DNA of 9,115 bases from NCBI GenBank assembly GCA_946221495.1, contig CAMIFA010000183.1, forward strand, positions 1 through 9,115, given 5' to 3'. Source of the stretch: an uncultured cyanobacterium (GTDB lineage Bacteria > Cyanobacteriota > Cyanobacteriia > Cyanobacteriales > Chroococcidiopsidaceae). The translations under genes and the position numbers were made by a program. How positions within the stretch are numbered: the first letter of the stretch is position 1; each line of letters starts with the position of its first letter. The notes beneath the pieces were generated by a model. That model saw only the letters and a program-made list of their open reading frames with translations, searched no databases and was not told where the DNA came from. Below, one piece after another: positions 1 to 5,722 of this stretch.

Positions 1-13
1 ACCTTTCAGGCAT
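1..13 (-). CDS. start of a possible third ORF of the recombinase operon (partial, runs off window)
   Basis: An ATG at 13-11 overlaps the TGA stop (15-13) of the upstream recombinase by one base (TGATG), a classic coupled arrangement. Only MPER plus one base can be read. The same frame is open upstream from a TGA inside the recombinase gene and is also the -1 frame of that gene. The visible codons may therefore be either the start of a separate third gene or the continuation of the recombinase after a frameshift. In Tn554-like elements two recombinase genes are followed by a small tnpC; in recombinase-in-trio elements a third recombinase follows. The identity of this ORF cannot be judged from here. 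Confidence 0.35.
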
Positions 14-1254
14 CAAGTGGCGGCAAATGACAGTCTCGCTGATTTCCCCCCTAGTGGAGTGGTGACTTTGAGCAGGTCATTTAATCTCTCATACCGCTGC
101 TTCTTAGGCTTGAGGGCAGTAACTCGACCGTACCTGTCTACATAGCCTTTTGCTGTGGCTTCTTTTTCTAATCTTTCTAAAGAACGCTGGCGATAGTGAG
201 GTAGCATATCCAGGGAGCCATGACCTAGAACAGCAGCAATATATTCGTCCTCTACTTCGCAATGAGCCATAATGCTAGCTTTAGTGCGACGGAACATATG
301 GCTAGTGAGGTAGAATCTGTTGCTGTATTTGTCTCGTAGGGCTGCTGTCTCACTAAAATCGCGTAGCCAGCGACAAATCATAGCATTGCTAGCAATTTTT
401 GGTATATAGAGCGGTTCTACTACAAATCTTCTTTTACCTTCAGTGCCACCTTTGAATTGGGTGGATAGTTTACAAAATAGTTTGTCAAAACTGGAGGCTT
501 GACCAAACTGAGCATCTAGAAACCTCTGTTGCTCCTGTACTAGCTCAGCTACTAATGAGTGAATCTGAGAAAACTGCCAGTGCTTACGCTTCTCCACCCA
601 ACGTAGCAAGAACCACTGGTCGCCTTCTTGCTTGAGACATTGGCGCGGCATGATTAAAATTTCCCCAATGCGACATCCTAAAACAAGCTGTAATCGAAAT
701 AATCGTTCTAATAGTGGTGGAAATAAGTCAAACTTTTCGTAGACCTGATACAACACTTCTTCTGGAATCGTTTCGATTTTGGGTGTAGCTTGCTTATATT
801 TGCGCTTAATATATGGTAGTTTCAGCCACTGCTCCTCTGTCCACAGCTTAGTCGCGTATGCCAAAGTTGCTTGACGGTTATTGCTATTGTTATGAGCAAT
901 AAACTGTTGTAATAGTGGGTCTGTCAAAGTTTGTGGCTGGTTATGTCCATTAGAAACTAAAAATTCGTCCAAATGTTTTAAGCAATTAACTCGTATATAA
1001 ACTTGACTGAGCGAGTGCCGTTCCCGTACCCCAGCTTTTGTTGTCAACTTTGCTAACAGTTTCAACCAAGGTAGCGAAAAATCCTTGAAGTGGAGATAGG
1101 TCTTCCCGTTAATCTGACATTCTTCTTCGCTGTAACCTAGTTTTCTTAACGACCAGACATCCTCTGTCATCAGGAGAGGATCTTGTATACACTCCTGTCC
1201 AAACTGAGACTTAGCTATCTCTTTTTGTAATATCTCAAGAGGTAATGCTGTCAT
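13..1254 (-). CDS. tyrosine recombinase / site-specific integrase, second gene of the pair
   Basis: A 413-residue tyrosine recombinase that should cut and rejoin DNA through a covalent 3'-phosphotyrosine. The catalytic set is complete: Arg195 in GCRIGEIL, a probable beta-hairpin Lys around 222-224, His319-x-x-Arg322 (HMFRR), His345 in LGHGS and nucleophile Tyr354 (PHYRQ). The first 150 residues form the probable DNA-binding arm and core-binding region. The ATG at 1254 overlaps the stop of the upstream recombinase by 4 bases (ATGA), implying translational coupling. The last residues after TTPLGG look unlike a natural ending. They follow a run of six G (minus strand, 51-46), and the -1 frame from there reads GEISETVICRHLMPER and stays open to the window edge. 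TnpB-like members of this family often carry a longer C-terminal tail. The gene may therefore be frameshifted or recoded, or it may simply end here. Confidence 0.88.
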   Translation of the reverse strand: MTALPLEILQKEIAKSQFGQECIQDPLLMTEDVWSLRKLGYSEEECQINGKTYLHFKDFSLPWLKLLAKLTTKAGVRERHSLSQVYIRVNCLKHLDEFLVSNGHNQPQTLTDPLLQQFIAHNNSNNRQATLAYATKLWTEEQWLKLPYIKRKYKQATPKIETIPEEVLYQVYEKFDLFPPLLERLFRLQLVLGCRIGEILIMPRQCLKQEGDQWFLLRWVEKRKHWQFSQIHSLVAELVQEQQRFLDAQFGQASSFDKLFCKLSTQFKGGTEGKRRFVVEPLYIPKIASNAMICRWLRDFSETAALRDKYSNRFYLTSHMFRRTKASIMAHCEVEDEYIAAVLGHGSLDMLPHYRQRSLERLEKEATAKGYVDRYGRVTALKPKKQRYERLNDLLKVTTPLGGKSARLSFAAT

Positions 1255-2399
1255 TCGTCGTCCTTACTTTTTAAATAGGCTTCCAAACTCATCTCGTCTA
1301 GCACATGACTATAGATATCTTTAGTCGTTGTAATTGAGCTATGCCCCAAAATTTGCTGTACATAATGGTCGAGATACCCAGCTTGGAGCATTCTGGTAGC
1401 TAGTGTATGCCTAAACAAATGAGGATATGCTTTAATACCTGTTCGAGTGTGTAATTGGTCGAATAGCTTGTTTAGTCTTGTTGCAGACATTGGATGACCA
1501 ACATTTTGTCCCTCTAAATTCACAAACAGCATTCCATGACTTAGCCGTTCTGCTAGGGGAGGATATTCCTCTAGCAAGTAAGCATGAAAGGTTTGCTGTA
1601 CAGCCTCACGATTATGGAGAACTGGAACCTCGCGTTCATTTCCCTTAGCCCAAGCTCTATTAAGGTTGTTGCGTCGCACAATCCGAATGCGTCCTCTATT
1701 GTCAAAGTCCTGCACGTCCTTAAGGTGTAAACCTAGTAGTTCGCCTCGTCTGATTCCTGTTTCTCTAAACAGCATGAGGATTAGTCTATCTCTATAGGTG
1801 TTGCAGGCTTCTACTAACCGCGTGAGTTCTTCATCAGTAAGGCAACCAGGAAATACCTTTGGTTCTTTTAACTTAATCCTCTTACGTTTTTGAGCAGTGC
1901 TTTTGACGATTCCCCGTAGAAACCCACCACGTCTACCCCATCCATAAGCTAATTGGCTAAAACGTTTTTCGTCAATTCGTCCCTCGACGGCATGAAACTC
2001 GTATAATCCTTGAATTGCCGTGAGTGCCTGATTGACTGTACGGGCGCTGCGCTTAGAAACTACTTCTCGTACTTGTTCCGAGATAACTTCCACCTCGCCG
2101 CCAAGAAGATACCAATCTACAAAGTCAGCTAATTCCCCAAGCCCAATTGCAGTCCAGTCGAGCGCTCTGTATTCCAGCCAACGCCAAAAATCAACGAGTC
2201 GATAAGCATAGGTACTGACTGTATTTGCGGCTAATCCTCGCTTATAACAGTAATTTAAGAATCGCTGGATTGGCTCTACTGGTAGACAACCTTCTGTATT
2301 AAAAACGCAGTTAAACTTTTCTTGAGTTTGGGGATTTATTGCGAATTCTACCTTAATCAATTCTACGTTGTGTAAATTACGTAAATTAGATTTTATCAA
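1251..2399 (-). CDS. tyrosine recombinase / XerC-D-like integrase, first gene of the pair
   Basis: A 382-residue tyrosine recombinase with all expected residues: Arg217 in ETGIRRGELLGL, Lys252 in AKGNEREVP, His327-x-x-Arg330 (HLFRH), His353 in LGHSS and nucleophile Tyr363 (DIYSHV). Residues about 38-160 form the SAM-like core-binding domain and about 185-370 the catalytic domain. The length matches TnpA of Tn554-type elements (about 360 residues). The start shown is a TTG at 2399, the longest open reading, with an in-frame TAA further up at 2429-2427. No Shine-Dalgarno sequence is visible, so a TTG at codon 14 is also possible. The stop overlaps the ATG of the next recombinase by 4 bases, so the two proteins are probably made together and may act as a pair on different strands or sites. 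The gene diverges from the helix-turn-helix ORF at 2408. Confidence 0.9.
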   Translation of the reverse strand: MIKSNLRNLHNVELIKVEFAINPQTQEKFNCVFNTEGCLPVEPIQRFLNYCYKRGLAANTVSTYAYRLVDFWRWLEYRALDWTAIGLGELADFVDWYLLGGEVEVISEQVREVVSKRSARTVNQALTAIQGLYEFHAVEGRIDEKRFSQLAYGWGRRGGFLRGIVKSTAQKRKRIKLKEPKVFPGCLTDEELTRLVEACNTYRDRLILMLFRETGIRRGELLGLHLKDVQDFDNRGRIRIVRRNNLNRAWAKGNEREVPVLHNREAVQQTFHAYLLEEYPPLAERLSHGMLFVNLEGQNVGHPMSATRLNKLFDQLHTRTGIKAYPHLFRHTLATRMLQAGYLDHYVQQILGHSSITTTKDIYSHVLDEMSLEAYLKSKDDE

Positions 2400-2407
2400 A
2401 AATATTT

Positions 2408-2908
2408 GTGGAGTTGTTGTTGTTGTTTATATGTTATGGAAATGTGTATTGTTGTCTATATAAGCAATTCCATTTCCAGGCAGTAATAATTAAGGTACTT
2501 GGTACTTGGTCAAGCAGGGGTAATATTGAAAAATACTTTAGGTATAAATACTCTAAATTTAACCATCCAATTGGTAGTTTAACGGAATATTTTAAGTTGG
2601 ATACAGAAGAAGATGCAATAGCAGTAAAACATGACCTGAATTCTATGAAGCCCAAGGTACTATCACAAGTAGAGCAGGACATTGTTGAGGGTAAACCTAG
2701 TTTAATTGAGCAAACGCTTTATACCCAAACAATGCCACTTTTGCAATCACATTACTGTGAATTAGAGCGGGTTTTCCTATCTCGCCCATTATCGGTGCAG
2801 GTAATTCAGGCATTTTATCAAGGCTATTCTCTAAGTCAAGCTGCTGAGATAGCATCCGTGCCAGTCAAGACTGCGCGTAAAGTCCTAGCGGTACTGCAAA
2901 AACAATAA
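2408..2908 (+). CDS. unassigned protein with C-terminal helix-turn-helix
   Basis: A 166-codon open frame. I do not recognise the family. Residues about 128-163 (RPLSVQVIQAFYQGYSLSQ and following) form a typical helix-turn-helix with the SLSQAAEIASVPVKTARK core, which suggests DNA binding. Residues about 38-125 are polar and look coding (EKYFRYKYSKFNHPIGSLTE and onward). The first 30 residues, from a GTG at 2408, are hydrophobic and Cys-rich. They overlap the GTT repeat and the divergent recombinase start, which lies only 8 bases away, so they are probably not translated. A later start, for example the ATG at 2645 (Met80), would give an 87-residue protein that keeps the helix-turn-helix. The position beside the recombinases would suit an excisionase or regulator, but this is inference only. 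The gene converges with the toxin gene. Confidence 0.5.
   Translation: MELLLLFICYGNVYCCLYKQFHFQAVIIKVLGTWSSRGNIEKYFRYKYSKFNHPIGSLTEYFKLDTEEDAIAVKHDLNSMKPKVLSQVEQDIVEGKPSLIEQTLYTQTMPLLQSHYCELERVFLSRPLSVQVIQAFYQGYSLSQAAEIASVPVKTARKVLAVLQKQ
2413..2427. repeat. (GTT)5 trinucleotide repeat between divergent genes
   Basis: Five perfect GTT units lie just upstream of the proposed TTG start of the first recombinase (read as AAC units on that strand) and inside the start region of the plus-strand ORF. It is a simple-sequence tract; a change in copy number would alter the short spacing between the two divergent starts. Confidence 0.7.
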
Positions 2909-2949
2909 TTAAGTACACTTTTGAGAAATTACAACAATGACTTACCCAA

Positions 2950-3255
2950 TCAATAGTGGTAACGAGCTTGCAAAAAATCTACTCGGTCGTGTCTTACCCT
3001 ATAAACAAGTCGATGCTCCAAGTCTATCCGACGCGACCAAGTATCAGAATCTATGTGCTTGAGTGCTTCTGGCTTACCTATCCCCTCAAACGGGTGCTTC
3101 ATTATATCTGTAACTAACTCAAAAATCTTGTCTACTTTGCTAGGAGCAGTTTTGTACCACCAACCTAAATCTTCTTTAAATTGAGGACTGAAGTCAGGAA
3201 AGCGTACTATTAATGGCGGTGGTAACTGAACTTCAGCTTTTTTCTTCTTCGCCAA
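2950..3255 (-). CDS. yoeB: Txe/YoeB family toxin (ribosome-dependent mRNA endonuclease)
   Basis: The protein carries the full YoeB signature: a WW pair at 32-33, PFEGIGKPEALKH at 55-67, WSRRIDLEHRLVYRV at 73-87 and a C-terminal RYHY. The residues matching the E. coli catalytic set are present: Glu63, Arg82, His100 and Tyr101. YoeB toxins bind the ribosomal A site and cleave mRNA, and are held inactive by YefM. The start is TTG at 3255, supported by a strong AGGAG seven bases upstream; no better start exists in frame. At 101 residues it is longer than the usual 84, through a Lys- and Pro-rich N-terminal extension (AKKKKAEVQLPPP). It overlaps the antitoxin gene by 23 bases, the usual antitoxin-first order with coupled translation. 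It appears intact. Confidence 0.93.
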   Translation of the reverse strand: MAKKKKAEVQLPPPLIVRFPDFSPQFKEDLGWWYKTAPSKVDKIFELVTDIMKHPFEGIGKPEALKHIDSDTWSRRIDLEHRLVYRVRHDRVDFLQARYHY

Positions 3256-3541
3256 ATCCTAGCTCCTGTTTTAAGGAAGCGATCGCCTCATCAACGGGTA
3301 CTGGCTCTAAAATCTCCTCATCCCTTGATTTTGACCACTCTAAAGCACTCAATAAACGTGCTGCATTCTTGGGACTTCTCAATAGGTAAGCTGTTTCTTT
3401 AAGACTTGCTAGTTCATCTGCTGCAATCAGCGCTACGTTTGGCTTGTCACGACGCTCAATTACAATAATTTCTCGGTCATTGACAACTTTATCTAGAAGA
3501 GAAGCTAGGTTTTCACGAGCTTTCGTGTATGTGGTTTGCAT
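3233..3541 (-). CDS. yefM: YefM/Phd family antitoxin
   Basis: The antitoxin partner of the YoeB toxin downstream. The N-terminal part (MQTTYTKARENLASLLDKV) has the Phd/YefM DNA-binding fold signature, and the middle contains ETAYLLRSPKNAARLL, almost the textbook YefM motif. The C-terminal 30 residues are acidic (DEEILEPVPVDEAIASLKQE), as expected for a disordered toxin-neutralising tail; the protein is about 20 residues longer than E. coli YefM. I chose the ATG at 3541 (102 residues); a TTG two codons upstream at 3547 is possible but gives an atypical N-terminus. A consensus -10 box and two 12-base repeats lie just upstream and probably serve autorepression by the YefM-YoeB complex. The gene contains a HIP1 octamer at 3279-3286. 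Confidence 0.93.
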   Translation of the reverse strand: MQTTYTKARENLASLLDKVVNDREIIVIERRDKPNVALIAADELASLKETAYLLRSPKNAARLLSALEWSKSRDEEILEPVPVDEAIASLKQELGFGEEEKS

Positions 3542-3556
3542 ATCCAATTTGCAATA

Positions 3557-3600
3557 TGTACAGTATTTCTGGACATATTATAGCAAGGTGTACTGTATTT
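3557..3600 (-). promoter_or_regulatory. promoter and operator of the yefM-yoeB operon
   Basis: On the minus strand there is a perfect TATAAT at 3582-3577, about 36 bases before the antitoxin ATG. No good -35 box is seen. Two 12-base direct repeats flank it (plus-strand TGTACAGTATTT at 3557-3568 and TGTACTGTATTT at 3589-3600), differing at one base and 32 bases apart, about three helical turns. TGTACA is the known core of E. coli YefM operator repeats (established knowledge), so these are good candidates for the autoregulatory sites. Confidence 0.65.
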
Positions 3601-3649
3601 ATGTGAGTTACTGGAAAATGCCCAAGGTGTAATCAACAGTTCGCCCAGG

Positions 3650-3823
3650 ATGATAGACCACTTGTACATTGAGATTGTGACTGTGACTGGATTGACGATA
3701 GTGTGTGAGGCGATTGCACCTGTTGAGTCTAAGAGTTGTGGAGTGCGATCGCCTGCTCCATTACAGCAGTTGGTGCTGGAGCATTTGCAAGCAGCCAAAG
3801 AGCGATACGAATTAATCACTTAA
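3650..3823 (+). CDS. possible small protein of 57 residues, unassigned
   Basis: An ATG at 3650 opens a 57-codon frame ending in TAA at 3821-3823, two bases short of the convergent stop of the phosphatase-family gene. The C-terminal part (PLQQLVLEHLQAAKERYELI) is a plausible amphipathic helix, while the first half is nondescript. There is no spaced Shine-Dalgarno sequence: AGG sits directly against the ATG. A HIP1 octamer lies inside. It may be a tail fragment of a lost gene or chance. No family is recognised. Confidence 0.25.
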   Translation: MIDHLYIEIVTVTGLTIVCEAIAPVESKSCGVRSPAPLQQLVLEHLQAAKERYELIT

Positions 3824-3825
3824 CC

Positions 3826-4830
3826 CTAAAATTCTGATAAATCAAAACGTGCAGTAATCGGCGCATGATCTGAACCAGGTTGCCCTTGCCGCTCATTAGG
3901 GTCATCACTGATTGAAGGTATAGAACCTACTGCATCAACATGACTATCAACTTCTGGTACTCGCCGAGGCTGCCCTGGTAGCAACTCTTCACTAACAAGG
4001 ATATGATCGATGAGTTCGCCGTTACCCTTAAATCTACGTGAGAACCGTCGTTCTTGAGGTATAAGTGGTGCTAGATTAAATAGCCTTGCCTTATCTCCAC
4101 TGTCAGATTGGTTGAACCCCCTTGTACCAATTTCACTGCCTGGAGAACCTTGTAATATCTGCGTAGTTGCAGCGTCTGTCACATCATTCAGGTCTCCTAA
4201 CACGATTAAGGCATCATCAGGGTTACGCTTCAATAGCTCATTTGCTTTGATGCGTAGGGCAACGGCTTCTGCTGTTCGCTGTAGAAGGGCTATGCCAGCA
4301 ATCCGAGCGCGTTCATCTTCGTCATCAGTCGTAAACCGCGAGTTTCCTGACTGGCTAGGGAAGGTCAGGAGCTTGGATTTCAAGTGCGCTGTTACCAGTT
4401 GCACAGAAAAATTTGGTTTGGGCTTCACTATTATCCGTAGCGCACCCCGACTAAGACGAGTAACACTGATAAAATTTCCCTCTCTGTCGATACCAGGAAC
4501 GCTTGGAAGTCCAGCTTGCGGAAAATCTACTATATCTTCACTGTCCTCAATTGCTAGCTTTGACATGAAGCCAACGCGAATACCACGTCTATCTGGTTGA
4601 TTAGACAGTTGAAAGTGCGGATAGCGTCTGTGGAGCTTATTTACTAGATCGTCGAATGGTTCTTTTCCTCCAACTTCCTGAACAGCCAGTACATCTGGGT
4701 CAAGTTCTAAAATGACATTAGCTAAAGATTTTAGCTTCTGCGTAAACTCCATTTGAGCTTTTGGTTCAGACTCGCTACCTAGACGCAATAAGTTTTCCAG
4801 GTTCCACGTCATTACCTTGAATATCGCCAT
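3826..4830 (-). CDS. endonuclease/exonuclease/phosphatase (EEP) family protein
   Basis: A 334-residue member of the DNase I-like metal-dependent phosphoesterase fold. Active-site motifs occur in the expected order: Asn10 in MTWNLEN, metal ligand Glu52 in AVQEVGG, His149 in VTAHLKSK, Asp213 and Asn215 in LGDLND, Asp275-His276 in LIDHILVS, and Asp321-His322 in GSDHAPI. All key residues are present, so an active enzyme is likely. The substrate (DNA, RNA, phosphoinositide or other phosphodiester) cannot be told from sequence. No signal peptide or membrane segment is visible, so it is probably cytoplasmic. The ATG at 4830 gives the canonical EEP beginning; GGATGG just upstream is a weak ribosome binding site. 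It stands alone, convergent with the 57-residue ORF and 56 bases downstream of the end of the GIY-YIG-like pseudogene. Confidence 0.88.
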   Translation of the reverse strand: MAIFKVMTWNLENLLRLGSESEPKAQMEFTQKLKSLANVILELDPDVLAVQEVGGKEPFDDLVNKLHRRYPHFQLSNQPDRRGIRVGFMSKLAIEDSEDIVDFPQAGLPSVPGIDREGNFISVTRLSRGALRIIVKPKPNFSVQLVTAHLKSKLLTFPSQSGNSRFTTDDEDERARIAGIALLQRTAEAVALRIKANELLKRNPDDALIVLGDLNDVTDAATTQILQGSPGSEIGTRGFNQSDSGDKARLFNLAPLIPQERRFSRRFKGNGELIDHILVSEELLPGQPRRVPEVDSHVDAVGSIPSISDDPNERQGQPGSDHAPITARFDLSEF

Positions 4831-4886
4831 ATTACCATCCAGAATCTAAAGATTTTTATTGTCTTATCTACTGCCTAGTGAGGAGT

Positions 4887-5375
4887 TTAAACGAATAGCG
4901 CACTCCAAAGTAACCAGCTTTCTTGATTAAACGCTGGTCGCCAGGTTTGAATTAGTGCTTGCTCCAGCTGCTGTCGTGGTCGAGCCTGGACTGGAGCGTT
5001 CCACCAGAATGCGATGTTTACTGCTGTCTGCATTTTGTATTGGTAGTGCAAGCTCTGGTTGTTCCCAACATAACGCTTTCAGTCGTGTACACCCTTCCAG
5101 CGCTGGTTTGAGCAGCACGTTTCTCCAACATAGAGTAGTAGGGGCAGGGCGTTGTCGATTACGAAGTAAAGGCAAGTATCACCAGCACCGTCTGTCGGCA
5201 ATCTCCAGAAGGACAGCGATTGTAGGGGTAGAGCAAATGGATTTATCACATTAGGATCGCAGTCGACTGGCGCAATCTCAAATAACGCGATTTGCTCTAC
5301 TGGCACATTCACCCGTGCTTGCTGCTGATGCTTGAAAATCTTAGCTTTCCACTCCTGCAAATAATCGCTACTCAT
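4887..5375 (-). pseudogene. GIY-YIG-like nuclease gene interrupted by an in-frame TGA
   Basis: From an ATG at 5375 (MSSDYLQEWKAKIFKHQQQ) the frame runs to a TGA at 5081-5079 after 98 codons. It then continues open for another 63 codons to TAA at 4889-4887. The two halves join without a shift. The first half ends LYFVIDN-LLLYVGET-RWKGVHD, which matches the GIY-YIG core. After the TGA comes KRYVGNNQSLHYQYKMQTA, then VNIAFWWNAPVQARPRQQLE and ALIQTWRPAFNQESW, with the probable metal-binding Glu in QQLEQALI. From my memory of relatives the expected residue at the TGA is Cys (HDCKRY), one base from TGC. The frame stays open for 50 codons above 5375, but that part overlaps a helix-turn-helix remnant on the other strand and is probably not native. 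Probably a recent nonsense pseudogene; readthrough is not excluded. A decayed second copy of its 3' end lies at 8063-8153. Confidence 0.75.
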
Positions 5376-5479
5376 CTGATGTAGGTGATTGGGGCTACTG
5401 CCTCTAGCTTGCCCTTTCAGTTCTCCATCATTAAACGATGGTAGTTGGCGATCGCTGTCCAAGTCCACTTCCCCTGCAA

Positions 5480-5666
5480 GTAGCTTTCTAATACAGCAAT
5501 TCTTGATTGAACAAGGTACACTCAAGGAGAGCTTTCTGAGAAACTAGGAATCTCTGAAAGTAAAATTAAGCAATTTACTAAGCTTCAACTCCAAGTTGAC
5601 AAATTAAAAGTAAACGATATAAAACTGACTGATAATCAGGCTCTGCTCAAGGGTTTTGTCAATTAA
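5480..5666 (+). pseudogene. remnant of a helix-turn-helix protein (C-terminal part)
   Basis: Plus-strand frame 5523-5666 reads GELSEKLGISESKIKQFTKL and on through LQVDKLKVNDIKLTDNQALL to TAA at 5664-5666, with a clear helix-turn-helix core (LSEKLGISESKIKQF). It has no start codon: the same frame meets a TGA at 5508-5510. A neighbouring frame just upstream reads LIQQFLIEQGTLKE, which would join smoothly to LSEKLGIS if two bases were removed near 5530. This suggests the tail of a regulator or transposon-type DNA-binding protein whose front end is lost and frameshifted. It occupies most of the 347-base space between the GIY-YIG-like pseudogene and xylulokinase; nothing else is seen there except a HIP1 octamer at 5448-5455. 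Confidence 0.4.
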
Positions 5667-5722
5667 AGTATGTGATGTAATTGAACAGATGAATAACCAA
5701 CCCATAACTAACACTACTCATA

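Noticed and set aside
2494..2507. GGTACTT tandem pair as a frameshift that hides the true start of the HTH gene
   Set aside because: Removing one unit joins the downstream frame to an immediate TAA at 2491-2493, so it does not restore a longer gene.
2434..2682. Minus-strand 82-codon open frame
   Set aside because: Antisense to the HTH ORF, with no motif and no ribosome binding site seen.
3505..3819. Minus-strand 104-codon open frame over the yefM promoter and the upstream gap
   Set aside because: Cys- and Ser-rich composition without any recognisable motif; it overlaps the promoter, the operator repeats and the antitoxin start.
4112..4600. Plus-strand 162-codon open frame
   Set aside because: Lies entirely inside the EEP gene on the other strand, whose catalytic motifs are all present; a shadow frame.
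5079..5081. TGA as a confident selenocysteine codon
   Set aside because: No hairpin or selenocysteine machinery can be shown from this window; a nonsense mutation is the simpler reading, so it is kept only as something to check.
4927..5254. Open frames on both strands across the 3' half of the GIY-YIG-like gene
   Set aside because: Other-frame readings of the pseudogene; the correct frame is the one that continues through the TGA.
5376..5525. 50-codon N-terminal extension of the GIY-YIG-like gene
   Set aside because: Open but low-complexity, and it overlaps an antisense HTH remnant; the ATG at 5375 gives a natural protein start.
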